Positions 34,097 through 42,530 of a DNA stretch of 64,000 nucleotides are shown here, one piece after another. Under the pieces are notes generated by a model. The model was not told the DNA's origin and did not search any database. It worked only from the letters and a program-made list of their open reading frames with translations. Made by a program: the position numbers and the translations under genes. Source of the stretch: UBA2421 sp002343075 (lineage in GTDB: Bacteria > Planctomycetota > Phycisphaerae > Tepidisphaerales > Tepidisphaeraceae); assembly GCA_937982565.1 (NCBI GenBank), contig CALJLN010000021.1, positions 1-64,000 on the forward strand, in the 5' to 3' direction. How positions within the stretch are numbered: position 1 is the stretch's first letter; every line of letters starts with the position of its first letter.

Positions 34097-35371
34097 TCAC
34101 CCAGTTCGCGCAGGCAGAATCTGGCCGGTAACCCCGCCGAAGCCGATTCGTAAGCCTTCTCGCTCACAGAAGCCGGTCATGGTGATTCGATCGCCATCGT
34201 TGATCGCCACGCGAGTTTCGCCGTTGGGAAGCTCAATCGGCCTGGTGCGCATCCACGCGAGTTCGAGCATGCTGCCGTAGCTGTCAGGCGTCGGGCCGCT
34301 GATCGTTCCGCTGGCGAGCAAATCGCCCGGGCGTGTGTTACAGCCGTTCACCGTATGATGTGCGAGTTGCTGTGCCATATTCCAATACAGATGGCGAAAG
34401 TTCGATCTGCAAACCACATGCGGCGCCGACATCTTCTCGCTCTGCAGAGACACTTCCAGTTGCACATCAAACGAAAACGGTTCGTCCATCTTAAGATAGG
34501 GCAGCGGAGGCGGATCCTGCCTGGGGCCGGGGCAGATGAATGGTTCGAGCGCATCGAGCGTGACGATCCAGGGCGAAATGCTCGTGCCGAAGTTCTTGGC
34601 CAGGAACGGGCCAAGAGGCACATACTCCCACTTCTGAATGTCGCGTGCCGACCAGTCGTTGACAAGAACGAGTCCGAAAATGTGATCGCGCGCCGCCGTG
34701 GTTGGAATCGGTCGGCCCAGTTCATTTCCCGGGCCGACGAAAAAGCCCATCTCCAGCTCGAAATCGACATTGCGACTCGGCCCGAATGAGGGTGCGGGGG
34801 CGTCATCGGACTTGGTTTGCCCGTGCGGGCGGTGTAGGTCGGTGCCGCTGATCACAATGGAGCTACTTCGCCCGTGGTAGCCGACAGGCAGATGAAGCCA
34901 GTTGGGCATCAGTGCGTTGTCCTTCCCGCGGAACATGGTGCCGACGTTGGTGGCATGTTCTAGCGAGCTGTAGAAATCGGTGTAGTCACCAATCTGGCAG
35001 GGGAGTAGCATCGTCACCTCGTCGAAGGGAACGATGGCCGCGTCGCGCAGCTTGCGATTGTCGCGCAGTGTCGTGTGATCTTCGCGGAGCAGAAGCGTGA
35101 GAATCTGCCGGGCCTCACGCCAAGCTGCTCGACCTGCTCCCATGAATGCGTTCAGCGATGGGTGCGCGAACAGATCGCGGCCGTTCACGGCTTTCAGTCG
35201 AAGCAGATTCGCCGCCTCCAGTGCTCGAAGATCGACGACGTGGTTACCAATGGCGGTCCCGACCGACGCATCGCCTGTCTGTCGCCGAAACACACCAAAC
35301 GGAAGATTCTGAATCGGAAAGTGCGAATCTGGTGGCACGTCAATGAACGACTTCATGGCGGTGGAGTTCAT
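34097..35371 (-). CDS. fah: Fumarylacetoacetase
   Basis: A 424-residue enzyme of the usual two-domain FAH form, about 420 residues. The N-terminal SH3-like domain has LPFGVFRRQTGDASVGTAIG. The catalytic domain carries the catalytic His in DYTDFYSSLEHATNVG, the metal ligands in SRNVDFELEMGFFVG and in GLVLVNDWSARDIQKWEYVPLG, and the KNFGTSISPWIV loop. It cleaves fumarylacetoacetate to fumarate and acetoacetate, the last step of tyrosine and homogentisate breakdown. It begins twelve bases after the stop of the upstream gene, so the two form an operon. No homogentisate dioxygenase or isomerase is in the window. Confidence 0.95.
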   Translation of the reverse strand: MNSTAMKSFIDVPPDSHFPIQNLPFGVFRRQTGDASVGTAIGNHVVDLRALEAANLLRLKAVNGRDLFAHPSLNAFMGAGRAAWREARQILTLLLREDHTTLRDNRKLRDAAIVPFDEVTMLLPCQIGDYTDFYSSLEHATNVGTMFRGKDNALMPNWLHLPVGYHGRSSSIVISGTDLHRPHGQTKSDDAPAPSFGPSRNVDFELEMGFFVGPGNELGRPIPTTAARDHIFGLVLVNDWSARDIQKWEYVPLGPFLAKNFGTSISPWIVTLDALEPFICPGPRQDPPPLPYLKMDEPFSFDVQLEVSLQSEKMSAPHVVCRSNFRHLYWNMAQQLAHHTVNGCNTRPGDLLASGTISGPTPDSYGSMLELAWMRTRPIELPNGETRVAINDGDRITMTGFCEREGLRIGFGGVTGQILPARTG

Positions 35372-35383
35372 TCACCGATTGTG

Positions 35384-36310
35384 TCACATCCAGCCGAGCG
35401 CACGCAAGTCGTCGCGCGGCTCATCGAAGCTGCAAGATCCGAACGACATGAGCCCCTTTGCTCGAGTCTGTTCGATTCGCTGCCGAGTGGCATTGAGCGT
35501 TTTCCATCGCAGGCCGTATTCGTCAAAGGTGAAATCGGCGCCGTTTTCGGTATTGAGCACCTCGGCGATAGCGTGTTCATCCATGCCATGCGTGTGCGCC
35601 AGCACGCCTGATGCGAAGACGTTGATGAAACCGTGCATTGTCGTGTTGACCGCTGTGTTGAACGCCCGAAGCGGGTGATGCAGCCCTGCGGTGAACTTCA
35701 GCGGGCATGCTGCATCGCGACAAGCCACAATGGTCCGCGCCACGACCCCGGCGGCGGGAAACGCCTCTGCCGACGTGCCGCCGGTGCGTAGTTTGAACCC
35801 CAGAGCGTGTTCGGCGAAGAGTCGAGCGTTAGCACTCACCAATTCCGCAGTGGACCCTATCCAGGGCACCTCAAGAAATCCATGAAGGCCGGCAGCATTC
35901 AATGACCCGGCAATATGAGCAGCGATCTCGCGATTCTCGGCAGAACCGCCAAAGGCCCGTGTTTCGATCACATCGACCACAGCCCGTTCGCCGGCGATTT
36001 CTCGGAACGCTCGGATTGCGGCGAGATCAGATTCCAGGTTGGCTACCAAATCGAATGGCGCTTCGCCGGGTTTGCCCAGCGCGGCAATCGTAAGCGGGTT
36101 GAGGCCGCTGAAACCAAGCTGATCGAGGTACGGCGGCAACTCAGCCAGTCGGGCGGTGGGGCAGATAAATCGTGAGAGCATCCATCGGTCGGGCGACTTT
36201 AGGTAGCCAGCGTAGTTGCGAATCGCATCATCAAGCGTTATCGACGCAGGCGGGAAAAGCCCCGCGTAATCGAGAACTCCAGTTAGCAGCGTACGCAGTG
36301 CAGCGGTCAT
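35384..36310 (-). CDS. Conserved protein encoded with fumarylacetoacetase
   Basis: A 308-residue soluble protein in an operon with fah. Alternating strands and helices suggest a TIM-barrel-like fold, with motifs GVLDYAGLFPPASITLDDAI at the N-terminus, FLEVPW in the middle, and LKFTAGLHHPLRAFN in the C-terminal half, where the lysine and two histidines look like active-site material. No named family was recognised. Its tight pairing with fah suggests a role in tyrosine or homogentisate breakdown, an inference from context only. The last 60 residues (NTENGADFTFDEYGLRW) are acidic and Arg-rich. Confidence 0.75.
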   Translation of the reverse strand: MTAALRTLLTGVLDYAGLFPPASITLDDAIRNYAGYLKSPDRWMLSRFICPTARLAELPPYLDQLGFSGLNPLTIAALGKPGEAPFDLVANLESDLAAIRAFREIAGERAVVDVIETRAFGGSAENREIAAHIAGSLNAAGLHGFLEVPWIGSTAELVSANARLFAEHALGFKLRTGGTSAEAFPAAGVVARTIVACRDAACPLKFTAGLHHPLRAFNTAVNTTMHGFINVFASGVLAHTHGMDEHAIAEVLNTENGADFTFDEYGLRWKTLNATRQRIEQTRAKGLMSFGSCSFDEPRDDLRALGWM

Positions 36311-36398
36311 GCGGCTAAGTGTACCCTACGAGATCGCGGATGCCGATACGCGATAGAATCTTCTCCTGCACGGCGTTCGCGACGGGTAGTTTGGCCCG

Positions 36399-37355
36399 CT
36401 AACCCTTCATCCCAGTTGTGGCGATGCCCTGAATGAACGTCCGCTGCGTGAGGAAGAATAGCAGGATAACGGGGACGATGACCAAGACACTGGCCGCCAT
36501 AAGCATGTTCCACTGTGTCCCGCCGTGCGCCGATTGAAACACCTGCAGGCCGAGTGCGAGCGTGTATTGTTCCGGCCGCTGGAGATAAACGAGTGGGCCG
36601 AGAAAATCGTTCCAAACACCCATGAATGTGAAAAGCGCCACAACAGCAAGCGCCGGGCGTGCCAGCGGGAGCATCACGCGTACAAAAATTCCCAGTTCGC
36701 TGCAACCATCAATTCGGGCCGCTTCAGAGAGATCATCGGGAAGCGTGAGAAAGAACTGTCGCAAAAGAAAGATGGAAAATGCACTGCCAAACCACGCCGG
36801 TAGCCAAAGCGGCCGAAAAGTGCCCAGCATCTGCAGTGGGGTGTAGTCGCCGATGAATCTAAAAAGTGTAAAGATTGAGACCATCACCACCGGAAACGGG
36901 ATCATCATCGTCGCGAGCATGATCGAAAACAGCACGCCTCTACCCTTAAACTTGATCTTGGCAAACCCGTAGGCCACCACCGCGCTCGACAGCGTGTTAC
37001 CAATCACTGCCAAGACGGCGATGATAAGTGTGTTGCGCGTGTAGAGAGGAAAATCCAGTTTCTCATTTGTGACGACGTTTGCATAGTTCTGCCACACCAC
37101 CGGGTCGGGAATGAACTGAATTGAGTGACTCGCAGCACCGTCAGTCGGGCTGACGGCGTCGAGGGTTTTCAGGCTGGTTGAGAGCATCCAGGCAAATGGA
37201 AGCCCGAATCCAAGGCAGCAGAGCAGCAAACCGAGGTGCACACTCAACCTATTCAGCGATTTGCGGGCACGATTGCTTACCACTTGCCCCCGTTGTGGTA
37301 GTGGCGATTTGGTGCCACGAATTGCGTAATCGAGTTCAGGGGGCGATCGTTTCAT
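36399..37355 (-). CDS. Sugar ABC transporter permease (MalG/AraQ type)
   Basis: A 318-residue inner-membrane permease with six predicted helices. The ATPase-docking EAA loop reads EAARIDGCSELGIFVRVMLPL, as in MalG-type subunits of the carbohydrate uptake (CUT1) family. A large extracytoplasmic loop follows the first helix (DAVSPTDGAASHSIQFIPDP), which is typical for this subunit. It is the third gene of an importer operon, 46 bp after the MalF-type permease. Confidence 0.93.
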   Translation of the reverse strand: MKRSPPELDYAIRGTKSPLPQRGQVVSNRARKSLNRLSVHLGLLLCCLGFGLPFAWMLSTSLKTLDAVSPTDGAASHSIQFIPDPVVWQNYANVVTNEKLDFPLYTRNTLIIAVLAVIGNTLSSAVVAYGFAKIKFKGRGVLFSIMLATMMIPFPVVMVSIFTLFRFIGDYTPLQMLGTFRPLWLPAWFGSAFSIFLLRQFFLTLPDDLSEAARIDGCSELGIFVRVMLPLARPALAVVALFTFMGVWNDFLGPLVYLQRPEQYTLALGLQVFQSAHGGTQWNMLMAASVLVIVPVILLFFLTQRTFIQGIATTGMKG

Positions 37356-37401
37356 GCCGTGTATCTCGAAAATCTTTCGGAGCGATCAAGCGAAGGTCCA
37401 A

Positions 37402-38304
37402 CTATCTTCCCTGATAATGTACCCAGCGCTTACTGGTCCAGAACGCGAAGGCTGTCAGCCCGAGGATGATCAGCAACTGCACCCATGCCATGGCGCTGGC
37501 GTAGCCCATCTGCAGGTATGCGAACGCCTTTTCATAGAGGTACTGCGTGTACATGTACGTCGACCGCTCAGGCCCGCCGCCGGTCATAATGAACGGAAGG
37601 GCGAAGACTTGCAGTGTGCCGATCAGTGCCATGATGAGGTTAAAAAAGATGACCGGCGACAGCATCGGCAGTGTGACATTAAAGAGCCGCCGAATGGCGC
37701 CGGCGCCGTCAATCTCGGCGGCCTCGTAGAGGTCTCGCGGGATGTCCTGCAGGCCAGCGAGGTAGATAACGACCGTGTTGCCGACGCCCCAAAGGCTCAT
37801 CATCGCCAGGGCTGGCAGCGCCCATTTTTTATCGCCAATCCAAGCCGGGCCGTCGATGCCAATGGTTGCCAGTAGTTGATTGAAAAACCCGAGCCGCGCA
37901 TTGAAGAGCCACATCCAGACCATCGCACTTGCCACGACCGGCACGAGTGACGGAAGGAAAATGATCGTGCGGTAAATCGCCTGCCCGCGGATCGGAGCAT
38001 TGAGCATCAGCGCGAGCCCGATCGAAACCAGCATCCCAGCAGGGAGCGAAAGTATCGCATATAAACCAGTGTTTTTCAGCGTGCGGTAGAACTCGCGATC
38101 CTGAAAGAGCTGGCGATAGTTTTCGGTACCAACCCAAATCGCCTGCGTCTTGCCCGCGGTGTCGCGCTCGATCAGCGAAAAGTCGCAGAAGCTGTAGTAC
38201 AGCGATAGCCCGACCGGTACGAGCGTGAAGACGAGGAATCCGATCAGCCACGGGGAAACAAACAACAATCCCTTGACGAAGTTCTGCCGCTCGCGACTAC
38301 TCAT
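37402..38304 (-). CDS. Sugar ABC transporter permease (MalF/UgpA type)
   Basis: A 300-residue permease with six predicted helices, opening QNFVKGLLFVSPWLIGFLVF. The EAA loop is YEAAEIDGAGAIRRLFNVTLP. The protein pairs with the MalG-type subunit to form the channel. Its ATG overlaps the stop of the solute-binding protein gene by four bases, implying coupled translation. Confidence 0.94.
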   Translation of the reverse strand: MSSRERQNFVKGLLFVSPWLIGFLVFTLVPVGLSLYYSFCDFSLIERDTAGKTQAIWVGTENYRQLFQDREFYRTLKNTGLYAILSLPAGMLVSIGLALMLNAPIRGQAIYRTIIFLPSLVPVVASAMVWMWLFNARLGFFNQLLATIGIDGPAWIGDKKWALPALAMMSLWGVGNTVVIYLAGLQDIPRDLYEAAEIDGAGAIRRLFNVTLPMLSPVIFFNLIMALIGTLQVFALPFIMTGGGPERSTYMYTQYLYEKAFAYLQMGYASAMAWVQLLIILGLTAFAFWTSKRWVHYQGR

Positions 38305-39752
38305 GGCGCACTCTCCGAAGCGGTGCCGGCGTGCACCTGACGCAGCGCCTGCCGTTTGAGGTGTGCGTCATACTTTGCCCTAGCCCTCTTTTGCAGGTCT
38401 GTCATGGATTGCCTGGGTGTCTTGCTGAGCAGGTAAATCTCATCAATCGCCAACTCATACTCGGCGGCAATCTCGGCTTGCATGGGCGACTTGATCTGCG
38501 GTCGAGCATTCGGGCTGAACGCCATGCGCTCGTGAACGGAAATGTAGGGATTGGGATGCTTTCGAATGAAATCATCACTCACCTTCGCCAGCGGGGAAGG
38601 TTTGCAGTGCATGCTGTTTAGCCGCTCCATAACATCCTGGCGGGTCACAAATGCGAGAAACTCAAACGCTTCTTTCGGGTGTGCGGCTCCGCGGGGAATG
38701 AGCAGGACATCGGCATCGGCAAAGGTGACGTCGGTCAGCGATGTGGGATCGTCCGCAGGCATTGCTTCCGCAGCCCATTCGTAGTTGAAGGCGCGAGCCG
38801 TTCGTGGCAGGAACATCTCCACCCCACGGGGCACAACCCATTCGCAGGACGCCGGCCGCAACTGGTACATGTAGTTGCCCATCCATGGCCCTTGCAACAC
38901 CATGCTGCAGGTGCCGGCAATAAACGGGCTGTTGGGCGTACCAAACCCGCCCGCGGCACTGCTGAAGTCGCTTAAGGCCGCTTTGCCGAGCCGCTTGGGG
39001 TAGCTCTGAATCCACTCAAACGCCCGAATTGTGTTCGGATCGGTGAAATGAAACTCGGCGGTTTCTGGGTTCCACAGTTGTCCCCCAAACCAGAATGGGG
39101 TGAAGGAGATGTACCAGCCGGGTTCTTTGGGGAGATAGCCGGCCCGGCGAATCGCGCCGCGATCGTCGCGGATGTCGAGAAGCTTCGCCCACTGATCCAG
39201 CTCAGCAATCGATTTTGGTGCGCGAGTTGGGTCAAGCCCCGCTGCCTGAAATTTCTCGCCTAACTCCAGCACCGACCGTCGGTTATAGTGCAATCCCATG
39301 GTGGCGGGTGTGCTCACCACGCCGTACAACTTGCCTTTGTAATTGCACATCTCCCAGAACGCAGGCTTATATGTCGATTGGCCAATTCCATGCTCGGCGG
39401 CCAACTCGTCGAGCGGGAGCAACGCGTTGCGCGATGCGAACGCTACCAAATCCCGCTGCCAAAGCCCGGCAATATCCGGCGGCACCCCCGCGGCGCTGGC
39501 GGTAAGAGTCTTACGATCGACCGCACTGATCGATAGGTATCGAACGTAAATCTTCTTTTCTTTGCCGACGGTGCTGTTGAACCAATCGACGATCTGCTGC
39601 ATCTGCTGCCCCTCGATTCCCGACCACTTTTCCCAGTAGTCGACAACCGTGAAGCCCTCAGGAATCTTCCCACCAGCGCGCGGACCCAGCGCCATAAGTG
39701 CCACTGCTCCGATGAGCATCAGGACGAGGATGATTCGCGACACGTGCTTCAT
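38301..39752 (-). CDS. Extracellular sugar-binding protein of ABC importer
   Basis: A 483-residue solute-binding protein. An uncleaved or SPI-type N-terminal segment (IILVLMLIGAVALMALGP) precedes a mature domain with the family patterns VVDYWEKWSGIEGQQMQQIVDWFN, GVPPDIAGLWQRDLVAFA, and GTCSMVLQGPWMGNYM. The segment DVLLIPRGAAHPKEAFEFLAFV near residue 350 is the usual CUT1 motif. No lipobox cysteine is seen, so it may be anchored by the N-terminal helix. The start codon sits next to a LacI-type operator. The operon lacks an ATPase gene, so it must share a MsiK/MalK-type ATPase encoded elsewhere. Confidence 0.92.
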   Translation of the reverse strand: MKHVSRIILVLMLIGAVALMALGPRAGGKIPEGFTVVDYWEKWSGIEGQQMQQIVDWFNSTVGKEKKIYVRYLSISAVDRKTLTASAAGVPPDIAGLWQRDLVAFASRNALLPLDELAAEHGIGQSTYKPAFWEMCNYKGKLYGVVSTPATMGLHYNRRSVLELGEKFQAAGLDPTRAPKSIAELDQWAKLLDIRDDRGAIRRAGYLPKEPGWYISFTPFWFGGQLWNPETAEFHFTDPNTIRAFEWIQSYPKRLGKAALSDFSSAAGGFGTPNSPFIAGTCSMVLQGPWMGNYMYQLRPASCEWVVPRGVEMFLPRTARAFNYEWAAEAMPADDPTSLTDVTFADADVLLIPRGAAHPKEAFEFLAFVTRQDVMERLNSMHCKPSPLAKVSDDFIRKHPNPYISVHERMAFSPNARPQIKSPMQAEIAAEYELAIDEIYLLSKTPRQSMTDLQKRARAKYDAHLKRQALRQVHAGTASESAP

Positions 39753-39765
39753 GCAACCGGTTACA
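39752..39765. promoter_or_regulatory. LacI/GalR-type operator
   Basis: TGCAACCGGTTACA fits the LacI-family operator pattern TGNAANCGNTTNCA at every defined position and is palindromic apart from one base pair. It overlaps the first base of the sugar-binding protein start codon. On the minus strand TAGAAT (39770-39765) lies just upstream and could be a -10 box, which would put the operator at the transcription start and make the mRNA nearly leaderless. Confidence 0.5.
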
Positions 39766-39853
39766 TTCTAACCGAATCAAAGATTTATCATTCATCTATT
39801 TCGCTGGAACGCCAGCCTGCAAGAGCATATCCTTTTAGCTGAAAGGTTACCTA

Positions 39854-40309
39854 ATGATCAACCGGCTCGCATCGTCTCTCTTTCTTCTCGTAGCAGTTCT
39901 TACCCTGACCACTGTCGCCTCCCGGGCGGATGACGCGGCGCAAATACCCGTGATTGACGCGTCGGACAAAGCCACGATTGACGCAAACATGGACAAGTCC
40001 GTCATCATCAAGGGTCGCATTTCGCTCGCTGAGTGGAGCCGCAGCGGCAAGGTGATGAACATCGAGTTTGAAAACTCGAAGGAGAGCGGGCTTCTTGCGG
40101 TGATTTTCGAGAAGAGCCGCAAGGCGATGGACGAGGCGTTCGGCGGAGACGTTGGAAAGTCGCTCACGGGTGCGTCTGTCCGCCTCGAAGGTGTGCTGAA
40201 AGAGTACGGCGGCAGGGCAGAATCGATGAAGGGCCGGCCTCAGATCATCATTGATCGCATCACCCAGATTACGATTGTCGAGCCGCCCGCCACTCAGCCG
40301 GCGCAATGA
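39854..40309 (+). CDS. Exported protein of unknown function, possible OB-fold
   Basis: A 151-residue protein with a signal peptide (LASSLFLLVAVLTLTTVASRA, cleavage before DDA) and a mature domain of alternating strands: SVIIKGRISLAEWSRSGKVMNIEFENS, LLAVIFEKS, SVRLEGVLKEYGG, RPQIIIDRITQITIVE. The order looks like an OB fold of the kind found in exported nucleic-acid- or ligand-binding proteins. The C-terminus is Pro/Ala/Thr/Gln. AAGG lies upstream of the ATG. Divergent from the ABC operon. Confidence 0.75.
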   Translation: MINRLASSLFLLVAVLTLTTVASRADDAAQIPVIDASDKATIDANMDKSVIIKGRISLAEWSRSGKVMNIEFENSKESGLLAVIFEKSRKAMDEAFGGDVGKSLTGASVRLEGVLKEYGGRAESMKGRPQIIIDRITQITIVEPPATQPAQ

Positions 40310-40343
40310 CCAAGCGATTCACTGAGTCCAATGGGCGATTTCC

Positions 40344-41144
40344 TCACTCTTTGAGGGGTGCGGCCCGTTTCATCGAGGATGGGTCTTGTAGTTCCTCGAC
40401 CAGCGTTGGCGTGACTTCCACCTCGACACGGCGATTGACCGACTGCGATTCAGGCTTGTAGATCCGCGAGGCCACCGGTTCAAACGTCGAACATCCCTGA
40501 ACCCGAAGAATCTCCGGCTCGACACCTTTTCCAATCAGATAATCGGCTGCCTGCTTTGCGCGCTGTACGGACAGCGCCATTTTATCTTCGGCCGATGCAC
40601 CATCGGGAAAATCGTCGAGAGATGCGTGTCCCTTGATCACCACGACGTTGCGGTGCCCACGGATCTGAGTCGCGATTTGATCGAGGGCGTTGGTGGTCTC
40701 CCGTGAGAGTGAGACAGTCCCGCGGTCGAACATGATCCTGCCGCCGACGATCGCCTGTTTGCCGATTCGGATGCTGGTAACTTCCTGATCGGTTCCCTCC
40801 GCGCCCTTCATTTCTCGCTCGGTCTTTCCCTTCTCGCCCTGTCCCCTGCGGACGGGATCGAGCTTTTTCATCAGCAGTTCGACGTCAATCGGATCATTGC
40901 TTTGCGGGTCTGGGACGTAGCCGAACGCAGTTCGGATAGCGCCGATGACTTCGATGAGTTCTTTGTCCTGCTGAGAAGGCGAGTCCGCCGCCGCCGCCGC
41001 TGCCGCCGCTCCACCGGGTTTGAGGCACCATAGAATAACGAAAAGCCCCATCATGCACATGATGAGATCGGCGAGTGTGAAGATCCACTCAGGGCATTCT
41101 TCACATATCTCGTGCGGGTCACATTTTTTGCAGCCTTTAGCCAT
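40344..41144 (-). CDS. motB: MotB-like stator protein with OmpA-type peptidoglycan-binding domain
   Basis: A 266-residue protein with one membrane helix (WIFTLADLIMCMMGLFVILW) carrying the ion-channel aspartate Asp26, a plug/linker, and a C-terminal OmpA-like domain. The peptidoglycan-binding signature is GHASLDDFP..., with LSVQRAKQAADYLI, and ends SVNRRVEVEV. Before the helix lie four cysteines at 5, 8, 14 and 17 (CKKCDPHEICEEC) that could bind zinc, which classical MotB lacks. It pairs with the MotA-like gene directly upstream. A flagellar or other ion-driven motor role is inferred. Confidence 0.88.
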   Translation of the reverse strand: MAKGCKKCDPHEICEECPEWIFTLADLIMCMMGLFVILWCLKPGGAAAAAAAADSPSQQDKELIEVIGAIRTAFGYVPDPQSNDPIDVELLMKKLDPVRRGQGEKGKTEREMKGAEGTDQEVTSIRIGKQAIVGGRIMFDRGTVSLSRETTNALDQIATQIRGHRNVVVIKGHASLDDFPDGASAEDKMALSVQRAKQAADYLIGKGVEPEILRVQGCSTFEPVASRIYKPESQSVNRRVEVEVTPTLVEELQDPSSMKRAAPLKE

Positions 41145-41162
41145 CGTACTTGGTGGGCGGTT

Positions 41163-41213
41163 GGCGGTGGGCAGTGGGCAGGATTTTCTGCCGACTGCCG
41201 ACTGCCCTCCGCC
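41163..41213. repeat. Inverted repeat with GACTGCC heptamers between the stator genes
   Basis: GGCGGTGGGCAGTGGGCAG at 41163-41181 and CTGCCGACTGCCGACTGCCC... at 41188-41213 are near-complementary around a GATTTT loop. The right arm consists of 7-bp units (CTGCCGA). It could limit read-through from the MotA-like to the MotB-like gene. Confidence 0.65.
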
Positions 41214-41220
41214 GACTTTC

Positions 41221-42000
41221 TTAAGCCGCCTTCGGCATCGCCGCCTGTTCTTTGGGTGACATGAAGCTCATTAGCTGCATCTCGACGACGCGGGGGTTGT
41301 TGCCAGCCTGAATGCTGAGGACACCCTGCAGAATGATTTCTTTCGTAAACGCTTCCTCTTTCGATCGAATGCCCAGCTTTTCAGCAACAGGCCCTGCAAT
41401 CAGGTTCTGCAACAGCGCGCCATAGAGTGTGCCCACTAGCGCTACTGCCAGAGCGGCACCAATGACCGCGGCATCGCCACCCAGATTTCTGAACATGGCA
41501 ACCTGGGCCGTCAGGCAGGCCACCAGGCCGCAACCGGGGCCGAACTTGGCCAGGCTCATCCAAAAGTGCTTGCCGTGCTTATGACGCTCGAGCATGGCTT
41601 CCACTTCGATGCGCATAATGCGCTCGATCATCTCCGGGTCGGTCCCGTCAATGGTTAATTGCAGGCCGCGGCGCAGGAATGCGTCGGGGGCTTCTTTGCT
41701 GACGGTTTCCAAGGCCAGCACGCCGTCGCGACGAGCGGTCTCGGCATAGGTCACCATTTCCTTGATGAGATGGTCAACGTGGGTTTCCTTGAAAAACAGC
41801 ATCTTGAGTGACGCCTGCAACGCGCCTTTGACCGAGTGCATCGGCATGGATGCCAGGGTTGCCCCCAGGGCGCATCCGCCCACCAGAAGCACTTCGCCGG
41901 GCTTGATGTATGCCATGATTGCGCCGTGCGAGGCGTGGAACATGCCGTAGCCCAGCGCGCCCCAAGCCAATCCGTAGCCGACGACTGTTGCCAGATCCAT
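41221..42000 (-). CDS. motA: MotA-like stator protein
   Basis: A 259-residue protein with four hydrophobic segments: VVGYGLAWGALGYGMFHA, LLVGGCALGATLASM, and the C-terminal pair FGPGCGLVACLTAQVAMF and AAVIGAALAVALVGTLYGALLQNLIAGPVAEKL. The large cytoplasmic loop (about 60-150) with RRGLQLTIDGTDPEMIERIMRIEVE is the MotA loop. The final motif GTLYGALLQNLIAGPVAEKL is the MotA signature. It forms ion-conducting stators with the MotB-like protein, encoded 76 bp downstream. The start at 42000 avoids an upstream Cys-rich extension. Confidence 0.92.
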   Translation of the reverse strand: MDLATVVGYGLAWGALGYGMFHASHGAIMAYIKPGEVLLVGGCALGATLASMPMHSVKGALQASLKMLFFKETHVDHLIKEMVTYAETARRDGVLALETVSKEAPDAFLRRGLQLTIDGTDPEMIERIMRIEVEAMLERHKHGKHFWMSLAKFGPGCGLVACLTAQVAMFRNLGGDAAVIGAALAVALVGTLYGALLQNLIAGPVAEKLGIRSKEEAFTKEIILQGVLSIQAGNNPRVVEMQLMSFMSPKEQAAMPKAA

Positions 42001-42140
42001 CTTGCAAACTCCATACGAGCAGCAAAATAACCTTTGCTGCACAGGGGGATAACCCGATCTAACCTATTTTTCGGCTCGATTGGTGCAGTAAGATGAAAAG
42101 TTATTGGCACCAGCGGGTGTCTATCGACTACGATTTGCAG

Positions 42141-42488
42141 ATGAACTCGAAATCGGAGCCACTACCGGTTGTGGCATTGGTCAAAGATCTGATGTTCGGC
42201 GGTAAAATCAGCGCCACGGCGCGGGCCGCCGGGCGAGTGGTGGTGATGCTCCGCGACCCTCACCTGCTAACCGGGCAGGCTGGAGCAATGTTGCTGGCCG
42301 ATCTGTCCATTCCCGGCGCCATCGAAGCCGCGGCGGCATGGCAGACGGCGATGCAGGCACCCGCAATCGGTTTTGTTTCGCACATTGATGAGCAAACGAT
42401 CAAACAGGCGCGCGAAATGGGTTTGCAACAGGTCATGCCCCGCAGTGTCTTTGCCGCCCATCTGGAAACCCTGCTGCAGAACCGATAG
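42141..42488 (+). CDS. Small protein with degenerate receiver-like fold
   Basis: From ATG 42141 the product has 115 residues with repeated strand-helix units: VVALVKDLMFGGKIS, AGRVVVMLRDPHLLT, GAMLLADLSIPGAIEAAAAW, APAIGFVSHIDEQTIKQAREMG, LQQVMPRSVFAAHLETLL. The order and the closing helix resemble a CheY receiver domain, but the phosphoacceptor region (VVVMLRDPHLL, LLADLS) is not canonical. It may be a pseudo-receiver. It is 42 bp upstream of fbaB and could be co-transcribed. A longer start at 42093 is possible. Confidence 0.65.
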   Translation: MNSKSEPLPVVALVKDLMFGGKISATARAAGRVVVMLRDPHLLTGQAGAMLLADLSIPGAIEAAAAWQTAMQAPAIGFVSHIDEQTIKQAREMGLQQVMPRSVFAAHLETLLQNR

Positions 42489-42530
42489 AACAGATGGAAA
42501 ATCATTACTGCTCGAAAGGAGCATACGATC

